A DNA stretch of 64,000 bases from Actinomycetales bacterium (lineage in GTDB: Bacteria; Actinomycetota; Actinomycetes; Actinomycetales; Dermatophilaceae): contig JADJTP010000003.1 in NCBI GenBank assembly GCA_016711095.1, forward strand, positions 995,262 to 1,059,261, in the 5' to 3' direction. This document shows positions 9,032-18,631 of the stretch, in pieces (the stretch's first letter is position 1; every line of letters begins with the position of its first letter). The notes below the pieces were generated by a model. It searched no databases. It saw nothing but the letters and a program-made list of their open reading frames with translations, and was not told the DNA's origin. Both the position numbers and the translations under genes were made by a program.

Positions 9032-9599
9032 TTACGAGTCGTTGTACTCGCTGAGGTGGGTAGAGACGGAGATCAGTAGGTCCAGGACGTCGCCGGGCCC
9101 CATGAAGTCGAACAGCACCTCGGTGCCGTCAAGGTCGGGTGTGACCTCGAACGGCTCGGAGGACTGGCATGCGGCGCCTCTGGTGTTGGCCGGCCATTTC
9201 TTTAGCTCGTCGGGGTTGCGCAGGGTGAACCGGTTCCCATGCGCGATCCCGTTCCGCAGGTGCCGCACCATCTCCAGCACAGGTGCCCGATCGAAGTAGC
9301 CCTCCGCCAACAAGCGGTCGCCCAAGAGGACCAAGGAACTGACGCACCAGGCGCGGTCCATCTCGTCGCGCAAGGCCGGCTCGGTACCAATGAGGTCTAG
9401 CGCGTACTTCAGATCAAACGGTCTACTCGATCCGTCCTTGCAAGTGACTGTTCCGATTGGCCTCCCGCCTTCTGTGAGACGAGCCAAACGAGAGCACGCG
9501 GGGATCTCGTGCGAATTCAGTGGCGGCTGCATGTGCGTACAGCCCGAACCTCAGGAGCGAGGCGAGTTGGGCCGTCTCTTCAACACTCACGTCACACAT
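9032..9599 (-). CDS. HEPN-like hypothetical protein, apparent frameshift
   Basis: Two frames join near 9488: an N-terminal part from ATG 9599 (MCDVSVEETAQLASLLRFGL, a predicted helix) and the main part ending at 9032. The main part contains MVRHLRNGIAHGNRF, an R-x4-H arrangement like the catalytic motif of HEPN ribonucleases, within an alpha-helical context. It could alternatively be an ordinary helical protein with a chance match. The gene lies on the same strand as, and about 290 bases downstream of, the SauUSI-like gene. If the frames are not joined, the readable part is 9032-9532. No family was recognised with certainty. The spacer 9600-9887 shows nothing else. Confidence 0.5.
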
Positions 9600-9887
9600 G
9601 CTCCGGACGCCGGGAGTGTCGGGTGTGATTCGCCAACAAGGCATGAACGATCCGGCAAGGGAAGGCCCTTCCGGCTGACAGCGAGGGCCTCTTTGGGGAC
9701 CAATACCCCGGGAAAGTACCGCTACGGCCCTCCAGCCGGTCTTCGGCGGCGTTCGGCCGCCCGGCTCGAGAGCAGGTTTGGCCGCTCAGCGTCGACACGA
9801 CCGGTCCTCACCTCCTTCGAAGCGCCTGGTCCGCGAATGCCGGGGGTGGACCCCCGTTGGCAGCGGGCGTCAAGAGCCCACCGGCAC

Positions 9888-12800
9888 CTAGAGTATGACG
9901 CTGGCCATGGCGAAGTCGGCTGTCGGCATCCGAGTCCGAAGGTGCCAAGTGATCTCTATTGGCCGCTCTCCCCGGTGCGCGGCATGGTCGGCCTCCCCGA
10001 GGAACAAGTAGGGCGCGCCAGTGCCCAGGGCGGAAACCCTCTGCGGGCGGGTGAAGAGGAGGACATGGCTGCCCGTTGAGCGGTGGTTGAGGTATCGCTG
10101 GCCAGTCTTGGAGGCAACCGTGGTCACCGATTGCGATTCCCAGTGGAACAGGTCGGGACTGATCGCGTAGTCCCGGTACATCGTCGTCGGTGAGTAGTCG
10201 GCTTCGGACTTGTGCAAGGTGACCAGGAGAGCGTCGGCATTCGCGGCAGCCGAAAACAGAACCCCTTCACGGAAGGTGTTGGGCTTGCGTCCGTGAATGG
10301 ACACGTAGTCCAGCGCCGAGACAATCTCTTCCCGGGTGTACCGGGCGTGGACCCTCAGTGGTCGCATGCCCAGCTCACCGGGCAGTCGAGCGGTGACACG
10401 CTCGGCCCCCTGCAGGCCAAGCCCGACCACGGCGCGCAGATCCTCACGCACGGCGGATTCGTGCCGAAGGGCATCGAGCCCCGCCCCATACGACTCGAAC
10501 CCTCCCCCGTCCGGCCAGAGCGAGAAGAAGAGCATCCGCCCATAGGCCCGGAGGATTGGGTCGGCGCTGTCGTAGGCGGGTGCGGCGTCGGTCAGCCACC
10601 ACAGGTACGCCTCCGCGCGCTCGGTGTCGTCGACATGGCACAGGGCGCGGACCCGCTTCGACAGGCGCGACTCGAGGGGACCCTCGTCGGCCACGCTGAG
10701 GCCGGCCTCACGGCGAAGTCGAGCCCACGAGCGATCGCCGCGGATCACGTCGGGCAACTCCACCCCCGATTCATCGAGGAACGTCCCAAGGTCGTCGGTG
10801 GGGTGGGCCCGCAGCTCCGACGTGATGTTGGGCCAGCGCTTAGTGACCTGACTCTTGATGTTGTCGAGAACGAGCTTCTGGCTCTGGCGGTCGAGGACGA
10901 TCTGCGTTCCAGCGGGGAGGAACGGGAAGCCCTGCTCGATGTCGCGCTCAAGCGCAACGCGAGTGCTGCCCGTCATGGCCCGGAACCGTTGGTCGAAGCG
11001 GAACTCCTTTCGGTGATGGCCAACGAAGTCGAGTGCCGTGAGCACCGCCTTGTCCTTCGCCATGCGCAGCCCTCGCCCTAGCTGCTGCAGAAACACTGTC
11101 GAGCTCTCTGTGGGGCGGAGGAACAGCACTGTGTTGATGGCCGGTACGTCGACACCTTCGTTGAACACATCGACGGTGAACACCACCTGGACGGCGCCCT
11201 CGCGCAGATCCTTCACCGCTGCGTCGCGATCACCGGACGCCGTGTCGCCGAGCACTGTCGCGGCCTGGATCCCCGCGTCGTTGAAGACCTGGGTCATATA
11301 GCGCGCGTGGTCCCGGGAAACACAGAACGCAAGCGCCTTCATGGCGGTCAGGTCGTCGACCTTGTCACGGACGGCCTTAAGGACGATCCGGGCTCGAGCC
11401 TCATTGCCCGTGAACAGGCTTGATAGCTCGCCCGGGTCGTAGGCCCCCGCCTTCCAGTCCACCTGGGTCAAGTCCATGCCATCGGCGACCGCGAAGTAGT
11501 GGAAGGGCGTCAATAGATCTGCCTTGAGCGCGTCCCACAGGCGTAGCTCGGCAGCGGTGCGCCCACCGAAGAAGGACCGCACGTCCTGGCCGTCGCCACG
11601 TTCCGGAGTGGCCGTCAGGCCGAGCAACTCTCTCGGGTTGAGGTGGTCAAGGATCCGGCGGTACGTCTTCGCCTCCGCGTGATGAAATTCGTCAATGACG
11701 ACGATTCGGTAGGCCTCCGCGGGGACGTGGGTGATGCGGTACGCAGATAGTGACTGCACCGAAGCGAAGACATGCTCCCAGCGTTCTGGCCGACGGCCGT
11801 CCACGTACAGCTCACCGAAGTTTGCGTCGCCAAGGACCTCGCGATACGTGCGCAGGGACTGCTGGAGGATTTCGCGGCGGTGCGCGATGAAGAGCAGCCC
11901 GGGGAGCGTCGGGGCGTCGGCGGCGAGGCGCCGGTAGTCGAGGGCAGCCACGACGGTCTTGCCCGTGCCGGTTGCCGCTACCAAGAGGTTCCGATGACGG
12001 TCGTGAACGACCCGTTCGACTTCGAGTTGGTCCAGCATCTCCTGTTGGTAAGGGTACGGACGGACCTCGAGACCCGACAGGGTCATGGTCACCCTGTCGT
12101 GGATGCGTTTGCCGGCAGCTTCCGCCAGCGCATCGTCGAGCTTGTCGCGGTCGGCGTCCGGGTCGTAGCTCTCGAATGTGACGTCGTTCCAGTAGCTTTC
12201 GAAAGTCGCGAGGAACTTCTTTAACAAGGGCGGGGTGGACACGGAGGACAGGCGAACGTTCCACTCGACGCCATCGAGCATCGCTGCGCGCGAGAGGTTG
12301 CTGGAGCCGACGTAGGCGGTGTCGAAGCCAGTGTTTCGCCGGAAGAGCCACGCCTTGGCGTGAAGCCGAGTTCTTTGCGCGTCGTATTGGACCTTCACCT
12401 CGGCCCCGAAGTCCCGCACCAGCCGATCAAGGGCGGCGCGCTCGGTGGCCCCCATGTAGGTTGTGGTGATCACTCGGAAGGGCACGCCGCTCTCCCGCAT
12501 CGCCCGGAGCTGGTCCTCGAACAGGCGGAGGCCGTACCACTTGACGAACGCCATAATGACGTCGACGCGATCGGCGCTCGCCAGCTCAGCGCGAAGCTCA
12601 TGCCCGATTCCTGGCTCACCCGAGGCGTTGGTGAGTAGAGCGGCGTCCGAGAGGGGCGTAGATGGACGCACTCTCAGCGAACGGACAACGGCGCCGGGAA
12701 CAGACGGCATCGCAAGCGCGAGGAGTTGGCCTGCGGTTGAGAGCGAATCCTCGGAGGCCCCGAGAGCCTCGACCAGTCGGTTGACCAGAGCCAGCCGACG

Positions 12801-12998
12801 CCCCCCATCCTTCTCTTGGCGCAGCGCTCGCAAGGTGACATCACGGACGTGCCTCGCAAGAACGTCCGGCTCGTCGGCTTCATCGATGAGCCCCCGGCGA
12901 ATCTCGTAGTCTGCGACTCCCGCCAGGCGCTTCTCAACGGCGCGCGTGATCAGACTCTCGTACAGCCCCTCGAGCAGGCTTTCCTCCCCGTTGCTCAC
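9888..12998 (-). CDS. SauUSI-like type IV restriction enzyme (PLD-helicase-DUF3427)
   Basis: 1036 residues from GTG 12998 (VSNGEESLLEGLYESLITRA). Domains in order: an N-terminal PLD-type nuclease with LHAKAWLFRR and GSSNLSRAAM near residues 210-235; an SF2 helicase with Walker A AATGTGKT (~344), DEFH box (~435), TATPERGD and motif VI QQLGRGLRM (~640); and a C-terminal DUF3427 domain from ~880 (YTREEI, KSEADYSPTTMYRDYAIS, GQRYLNH). This architecture is that of SauUSI, an ATP-dependent restriction enzyme that cuts cytosine-modified foreign DNA, with DUF3427 the likely target-recognition part. The target here is an inference. Upstream in-frame codons to 13511 are low-complexity and read through the divergent NERD gene, so they were excluded. 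Confidence 0.85.
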   Translation of the reverse strand: MSNGEESLLEGLYESLITRAVEKRLAGVADYEIRRGLIDEADEPDVLARHVRDVTLRALRQEKDGGRRLALVNRLVEALGASEDSLSTAGQLLALAMPSVPGAVVRSLRVRPSTPLSDAALLTNASGEPGIGHELRAELASADRVDVIMAFVKWYGLRLFEDQLRAMRESGVPFRVITTTYMGATERAALDRLVRDFGAEVKVQYDAQRTRLHAKAWLFRRNTGFDTAYVGSSNLSRAAMLDGVEWNVRLSSVSTPPLLKKFLATFESYWNDVTFESYDPDADRDKLDDALAEAAGKRIHDRVTMTLSGLEVRPYPYQQEMLDQLEVERVVHDRHRNLLVAATGTGKTVVAALDYRRLAADAPTLPGLLFIAHRREILQQSLRTYREVLGDANFGELYVDGRRPERWEHVFASVQSLSAYRITHVPAEAYRIVVIDEFHHAEAKTYRRILDHLNPRELLGLTATPERGDGQDVRSFFGGRTAAELRLWDALKADLLTPFHYFAVADGMDLTQVDWKAGAYDPGELSSLFTGNEARARIVLKAVRDKVDDLTAMKALAFCVSRDHARYMTQVFNDAGIQAATVLGDTASGDRDAAVKDLREGAVQVVFTVDVFNEGVDVPAINTVLFLRPTESSTVFLQQLGRGLRMAKDKAVLTALDFVGHHRKEFRFDQRFRAMTGSTRVALERDIEQGFPFLPAGTQIVLDRQSQKLVLDNIKSQVTKRWPNITSELRAHPTDDLGTFLDESGVELPDVIRGDRSWARLRREAGLSVADEGPLESRLSKRVRALCHVDDTERAEAYLWWLTDAAPAYDSADPILRAYGRMLFFSLWPDGGGFESYGAGLDALRHESAVREDLRAVVGLGLQGAERVTARLPGELGMRPLRVHARYTREEIVSALDYVSIHGRKPNTFREGVLFSAAANADALLVTLHKSEADYSPTTMYRDYAISPDLFHWESQSVTTVASKTGQRYLNHRSTGSHVLLFTRPQRVSALGTGAPYLFLGEADHAAHRGERPIEITWHLRTRMPTADFAMASVIL

Positions 12999-13253
12999 CT
13001 GACGCAGTTTGCCAGGATGCAGGGAGGGAATCCGCTGAGGGGGCGACCCTTCCCAATTCGCATGAGGTCTGGCGGCCTCGACACAGGGGCACCGCGGAGC
13101 GTTCAGCCGTCCCGACAAGCCCTCGAGGATCACAGGGTCCGTCCGGCTTATCCCTTCTAGCACCGCAGCCTCGGGGGCAAGTTGCGCAACCTCCCGCGGT
13201 CGGCCTCGACCCCGTACGGTGGCGGGATGGACGGGGGACTTGAAAGGGGGCGC

Positions 13254-14072
13254 ATGCGGTTGCGGTACGCCGGCACCTGCCGGGTCTGCGGAGTCGAGTT
13301 GCCCGCGAGGGCCGAGGCCATTTACGAACGCAGTACCAAGACCGTTCGATGCGTGACTCACACCCTGATGACCGAGGTAGTTCCTCCGCAGGTTGATGTG
13401 GGCGACCTTGCTGCTGCGCAGGTCCCAGAGTCTGGTACGGCGGGAGTGTCCGCGCGTCGGGAGTTCGAGCGCCGCAAGGGCCGACGTGAGGAACGCATCC
13501 GGGCCGCGCACCCCAAGCTCGGAGGACTGATCTTGGCCGTCTCTGACGAGCCACAGTCCACGACGGCATGGGACGTCGGGGCTCTGGGAGAGGAGAAACT
13601 TGGCAAGGAGTTGGACAACCTCGCCTCAGACACCGTCCGGCTCCTCCATGATCGGCGGATACCAAGAACCAAAGCCAACATCGACCACATCGCCGTGACC
13701 GCGAGCGGCATCTACGTCGTGGATGCGAAGAGGTACTACGGCCGTCCTCACCTCAAGGTGGACGGTGGCCTTTTTCGACCCCGAGTCGAGCGTCTGTTTG
13801 TCGGGTCCCGCGACTGCACCAACCTCGTCGACGGGGTTCTCAAGCAGGTCGACGTCGTCCTCGGGATCCTCGGCAGTGACGTGCCAACGCGTGGTGTGCT
13901 CTGCTTCATCGACGCAGACTGGCCCCTGCTCGGTGGGAACTTCACCATCCAAGGCGTGCAGGTGCTCTGGGCCAAGAAGCTGTATCCCCAGCTCCAGGCC
14001 GAGGGCCCGCTCACCACCGAAGCCATCGTGGAAGTCCATCAGACGTTGGCGCACAAACTGCCGGCGAACTGA
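13254..14072 (+). CDS. NERD-domain nuclease-related protein
   Basis: 272 residues from ATG 13254, chosen because AAAGGGGG lies just upstream. The N-terminus has a small zinc-ribbon-like segment (CRVCG then CVTH). The NERD region follows: GALGEEKLGKELD, then IDHIAVTASGIYVVDAKRYYG, whose Asp-x(n)-Asp-x-Lys pattern is the restriction-endonuclease-like core. NERD proteins are thought to process DNA and often travel on mobile elements. It is divergent from the SauUSI-like gene with a ~255-base shared upstream region. Whether the two act together is unknown. Confidence 0.82.
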   Translation: MRLRYAGTCRVCGVELPARAEAIYERSTKTVRCVTHTLMTEVVPPQVDVGDLAAAQVPESGTAGVSARREFERRKGRREERIRAAHPKLGGLILAVSDEPQSTTAWDVGALGEEKLGKELDNLASDTVRLLHDRRIPRTKANIDHIAVTASGIYVVDAKRYYGRPHLKVDGGLFRPRVERLFVGSRDCTNLVDGVLKQVDVVLGILGSDVPTRGVLCFIDADWPLLGGNFTIQGVQVLWAKKLYPQLQAEGPLTTEAIVEVHQTLAHKLPAN

Positions 14073-14213
14073 AGTCGAGCGGGCCTTGAAGCGGCGTAAG
14101 GCGCGCCTACGTGCCCTCGGTGTGCCGCAGGATTCCGCGCTGACTCAGTCAGATCGTGATGGGCGCTGCAGAGGTTCTGGCATACCCGGTGTGTTGCCGA
14201 GAGCGAGCGTGGG

Positions 14214-15791
14214 CTACACGGCGGCCGGGTGGACGTCGTTGGGCACTGCCCCATCGTCAAGTGACGGATATCCGTTTGGCCAGCTCATCCGGTAGTCGTC
14301 TGCGGCTGGGTGGGTAGTGAACTCCAGGAGAGACACCTTGTGCTGGGTCAGCGCATCGAGAACCTCTTGCGGGCGGGCGCGGAAGAACTCCCGGCGAGGG
14401 TTGACCTTGTTGAGCCGTTGTGCGGCGAACTCACGGTGCAGCATCGCTTCTATGGAGACGGCGTCGTCGCTGAAGAACAGTGCGTGCACGTCGAAGTTGA
14501 AAGGGACTGAGGCGTCGCTGAGCTCTCGGATCCGGTCCTCGGGCTCCAGGCGCCGGGTCATGCCGATCTTCACGACCCCTTCACCGAAGGCGCCGATGTT
14601 GGAGATAACGTACACGTAGCCGGCGCGGATGTTCGCGGCACGGTAGTCCGCCTGAGCGATCTCGGCGTCGATCCGGTCGAGCTCGCCTTGAAGTGCCTCG
14701 GCACCCGCGGTGTCTCCGGAGTCGAGCAGCCGCTGGATCGAGTTCAGGTAGTGGGCGCGTTCCTTCTCCAGCCGTTCCTTTTCGCGCATGATCTCGGCTT
14801 CCAGGGCCTTCTGCTCACGCAGCTCGGCGCGTCGCTCCCGCTCCTTCTCCCGGTCTGCGGCTTTGGCTTGCTCGTGGCGGGCGGCCAGTTCCAGTTCCTT
14901 GAGGCGGAGCCAGTGATAGCGGTCGGTGACGGACAGCTCGATCATGCGACCTTGCTTGGCGATCTGTTCCCGCGCGCTCGACAGGCGCTTCTGTGCCGAC
15001 GCCAGGTTTCCGGCCTTGACGGTCTTCACGGCGTTCTCGGCCTCCGCGTTGTACGCCCGGAGCATGATCCTGCTCATCTGGTTCACGAACGCTTGGCCCT
15101 TGGCCGCTGAGTTGTTGAACGTGAAGTTCGAGGTGGCGGTGATCGCCGAGCCGAGCTTGTTCGCCTGACGTATCTCCGACCGCAGTCCCTCAAGTTCAGT
15201 CGCGAGCGTCGCCGAGGACTCGGCCGGGTGCTCGAAGTCGAACAGGCCGACCTCCTCTAGCACGAGGCGGTCCCGGTTCACGATGACCTGCCGGTCCAGC
15301 TCGCTCAGCTGCCGCTGCAGATCAGCGACCCGCTGACGCAGACCCTCCTCGGCCTGACGCTGAGACTCCATCCGCTGCTCTCGGGCCGCCAGGTCCAGCA
15401 CGCCCATCTCGGACAGCAGACGTTGGGAGCGGGAGGCCTCCGCGTGTAGGCGCTGGTTCTCCGCTTGGAGCTCGGTTGCGACGCGCTTGGCGTTGAAGGT
15501 CGTAATCTTCTCGGCGGGGGCGTTCCCGAGGTGCACGACGGCCGACTGGGACGGGGCCACTTGCGGTTCGGTCGGCGATGGCCGGCTGACCGCGCTGACG
15601 ACCGCGGGCTGTGCCGGGGCCGGGCTCTCACGCGGCTCGTGGGCCACGACAGGGGCGGACCCCGCAATTGGGTCGATGGACCGCAAGCCACCTCTGCTGA
15701 CGTGCTCAGTCCATCTGGCGCCATCCCAGTAGCGATGCTCGAAGCGACGCATCGGGTCTGGATGCCAGCCCGCGACTGGAGTGCTGATCAT
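14214..15791 (-). CDS. DUF2510 / coiled-coil / T5orf172 (GIY-YIG) protein
   Basis: 525 residues from ATG 15791, preceded by GGGGGAAGT. The N-terminal DUF2510 motif is GWHPDPMRRFEHRYWDGARW; a Pro/Ala linker follows; a long Glu/Arg/Gln-rich coiled coil (DUF4041-like) occupies about residues 100-400; and a GIY-YIG fold of the T5orf172/MUG113 type ends the protein, with AGYVYVISN, VKIGMTRRLEPEDRI and a late Glu in REFF. GIY-YIG enzymes nick DNA using Tyr/Arg/Glu residues, which are present. Such proteins are frequent in phages and islands; the substrate is unknown. The spacer 14073-14213 is short and empty. Confidence 0.82.
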   Translation of the reverse strand: MISTPVAGWHPDPMRRFEHRYWDGARWTEHVSRGGLRSIDPIAGSAPVVAHEPRESPAPAQPAVVSAVSRPSPTEPQVAPSQSAVVHLGNAPAEKITTFNAKRVATELQAENQRLHAEASRSQRLLSEMGVLDLAAREQRMESQRQAEEGLRQRVADLQRQLSELDRQVIVNRDRLVLEEVGLFDFEHPAESSATLATELEGLRSEIRQANKLGSAITATSNFTFNNSAAKGQAFVNQMSRIMLRAYNAEAENAVKTVKAGNLASAQKRLSSAREQIAKQGRMIELSVTDRYHWLRLKELELAARHEQAKAADREKERERRAELREQKALEAEIMREKERLEKERAHYLNSIQRLLDSGDTAGAEALQGELDRIDAEIAQADYRAANIRAGYVYVISNIGAFGEGVVKIGMTRRLEPEDRIRELSDASVPFNFDVHALFFSDDAVSIEAMLHREFAAQRLNKVNPRREFFRARPQEVLDALTQHKVSLLEFTTHPAADDYRMSWPNGYPSLDDGAVPNDVHPAAV

Positions 15792-16273
15792 ACTTCCCCC
15801 GTTCGACCTGCTCAGGCTACTCACTGCCTGATCGGACCTCAGCGATTTTGGCGAATCGAAGACCGGTTCGCGAGGCGACGCAGTCCTCGGACGCAGCCTT
15901 CTCGAAGGGATTTTACGTCAGGGCCGATATCGCCCCATTCAACACGCGGTCGGCTGGCGGCGGCGTGGGGCGATCGGCAGGGGTAAGACGCTCTTTCACG
16001 GGTCCGAAACGCGGCTAGAACCGGATGAGCTCAACGGGCCCGACAGCGGCATATTTGGGCGGGCAGCTGAAAGTCCGCTGAGGAGGCCGGAGTGCCTGAC
16101 AACGGACATGCCAACCTCCTTGTAGGCGGACAATCCCGTTCCCTTGTGGCGGACAGCTGATCTCCCTGTCCGCGGGCACGTTGGGCCGGTCGTGTCGGTC
16201 CCTAGCTGAAGATCCCTCCGGCGGTATGGCTCGTGGTCTCTGACCACGCACGAGCTGACCATCCGGAGGGACT

Positions 16274-17809
16274 GTGAAGAAGTCTGACAGGGAGATCATG
16301 GAGATTTTGGAAGCGTTCGATGCCACCGGGTGCGCGCATTCGGCGGCTGGTTTGGCGGGAGTGGACCCCAAGACGGTTCGCCGGTATGTCGCCGCCCGGG
16401 AGGCGGGGCTGCCGCCGACGGCGCCGTTGGTCCGGGCCAAGATGCTGGACCCGTACCTGCCCAAGATTGCCGAGTGGGTGGAGCGGTCCGAGGGCAAGGT
16501 TCGCGCTGACAAGGTGCACCAGCGGCTGGTCGGCATGGGCTTCGCCGGTGATGAGCGCACCACCCGCCGCGCGGTCGCCGCGGCCCGGTCAGCGTGGTGG
16601 GCCGGGCATCGACGCACGTACCGGCCGTGGATCACCGAGCCGGGACTGTGGCTGCAATTCGACTGGGGCACCGGGCCGCTGGTCCCTGGCCCTGATGGGC
16701 GGCCGCGGTCGACGTGGCTGTTCTGTGCGTGGCTGGCCTGGTCGCGGTTTCGAGTCGTGATCCCGACCTGGGATCGGAAGCTGGAGACGTTGCTGTCCTG
16801 CCTGGATTCCACCGTGCGTCAGGTGGGTGGGGTGCCGTCGTACGCGTTGACCGACAACGAGAAGACGGTCACTGTCGAACACATCGCCGGGGTGCCGGTG
16901 CGCCATCCGACGATCGTGGCTGCCTCTCGCCATTACGGCACCCAGGTGATCACCTGTGTTCCGTTCGACCCCGAGTCCAAGGGCGGGTCGGAGGCCACGG
17001 TGCGGATTGCCAAGGCCGACCTGCTGCCGACCGAGGTGAACCTGGGCCAGCAGTGCGTCTCCTTCGCGGCGTTGCAGGCGGCCTGCGTGGCCTGGGGTGA
17101 GCAGGTCAATGCCCGCACGCATCGGGAGACCGCCGCCGTCCCGGCCCAGGCCCTGCTGGTCGAACGGGCCCGGTTGCATCCGCTGCCGGCGACGCCGTTC
17201 ACTGCGGCGCTGGGCGTGACCCGCACGGTCAACACCGATCAGACGATCCGGTTCGGCTCGGTGCGCTACTCCACCCCACCGGGCCACGTCGGGGCCGAGG
17301 TGTGGGTCCGGGTCGACGGCGAGGAGCTCGTCGTGGTCGCCAACACCACGGCCGGGCTGATCGAGATCGCCCGGCATACCTTGTCGACCCCGGGCCGTCC
17401 ACGGATCGACCTGGGGCACTACCCGGGCCATCCGCAGCACCCCGACGGCGCGCCCCGACCGCCGACACCCAAGGCCCGCACCGGCGCCGAAGAGGCATTC
17501 CTGGGGTTGGGGCTGGGCGCGCATTCCTGGCTGATCGAAGCCGCGGCCGCCGGAGCCCAACGAGTTCGGTCCAAGATGGCCGCCGCGCTGGAGCTGGCCG
17601 CCCTGGTCGGGATCGACACCGTCGACGCCGCGCTCGGGGTGGCCGCGGCCGCCGGCCGGTTCGGCGATGGCGACACCCTGGCGATCGTGACCCACCAGGC
17701 CGCCGGCGCGCCCGCATCGGCCCTGGTGATCCCCGACGACAGCCACTCGGCCCAACCCGGCACCAGCGCCTGGGCCGCCTTGGGCGCCACCGGGCAGGTG
17801 AACCCATGA
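16274..17809 (+). CDS. istA: IS21-family transposase IstA
   Basis: 511 residues from GTG 16274 with a GGAGGG site directly upstream. The N-terminal HTH is SAAGLAGVDPKTVRRYV. The DDE catalytic residues are in LQFDWGTGP (Asp), ALTDNEKT (Asp) and ESKGGSEATV (Glu). A beta-barrel-like region follows, then a C-terminal segment. IstA cuts and joins the IS ends with help from the ATPase IstB; the istB start overlaps the istA stop (ATGA). This copy appears intact and contains the only GTATGCCG-type octamer in the island. Confidence 0.95.
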   Translation: MKKSDREIMEILEAFDATGCAHSAAGLAGVDPKTVRRYVAAREAGLPPTAPLVRAKMLDPYLPKIAEWVERSEGKVRADKVHQRLVGMGFAGDERTTRRAVAAARSAWWAGHRRTYRPWITEPGLWLQFDWGTGPLVPGPDGRPRSTWLFCAWLAWSRFRVVIPTWDRKLETLLSCLDSTVRQVGGVPSYALTDNEKTVTVEHIAGVPVRHPTIVAASRHYGTQVITCVPFDPESKGGSEATVRIAKADLLPTEVNLGQQCVSFAALQAACVAWGEQVNARTHRETAAVPAQALLVERARLHPLPATPFTAALGVTRTVNTDQTIRFGSVRYSTPPGHVGAEVWVRVDGEELVVVANTTAGLIEIARHTLSTPGRPRIDLGHYPGHPQHPDGAPRPPTPKARTGAEEAFLGLGLGAHSWLIEAAAAGAQRVRSKMAAALELAALVGIDTVDAALGVAAAAGRFGDGDTLAIVTHQAAGAPASALVIPDDSHSAQPGTSAWAALGATGQVNP

Positions 17810-18631
17810 CCGTCGCCAAGACACCAGCGGCCACCGCACCGGCCTTGCCCGAGGAGTTGACCGCGGCCCTGACCCGGATGCGGCTGCCCTACCTCAAAGC
17901 CATCGCCCCCGACGTGCTGGCCACCGCCCGAGCCCAACGCTGGGACCCCGCCGAAGTCGTCCGGGTCCTGATCACCGAGGAGATCCGCGGCCGTGACGAC
18001 GCCACCCGGCGGATGCGCCGTAAAGCCGCCGGCCTACCCGCGGGCAAGACGTTCGACTCCTGGCGCCAGGCCGACTCCTCCATCGCGCCCGGCACGCAAA
18101 CCGGGCTGGCCACCCTGGAGTGGATCAGCCGTGCGGAAAACCTGGCCATCGCCGGACCCTCCGGCACCGGCAAACCCACTACGTCGAAGCGTTGGCCCAC
18201 AAAGCCATCGACACCGGGCTGCGGGTCTCCTGGTTCACCCTGGAATCCCTGACCGCAACCCTCGGCAAGGCCACCGTCGACGGATCGGTGGCCCGCACCA
18301 TCGCCAGGATCACCCGCGCCGACCTGATCGTCATCGACGACATCGGCATGCTCCCCGCCGGACAAGCCGCCGCCGAAGCGTTCTATCGCGTCGTGGACTC
18401 CGCCTACGAACGCCGCTCGGTGGCGGTCACGTCCAACCTGCACCCTTCAGGGTTCGACACGATCATGCCCAAAACCCTAGCCACCGCCACAGTCGACCGG
18501 CTCCTGCACCACGCCCACATCATCCTCACCGAAGGCACCAGCCTGCGACTGGCCGACGCCACGGGACTGTCCGGCAAACGGTGTTTCTGGCCTGACACGC
18601 CAGCAGCTGCTGGTGGGAAGGTTGGTCACCG

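Noticed and set aside
12999..13511. Extension of the SauUSI-like protein by 171 residues
   Set aside because: The added sequence is low-complexity, unlike the family, and is antisense to the NERD gene, whose start is well supported.
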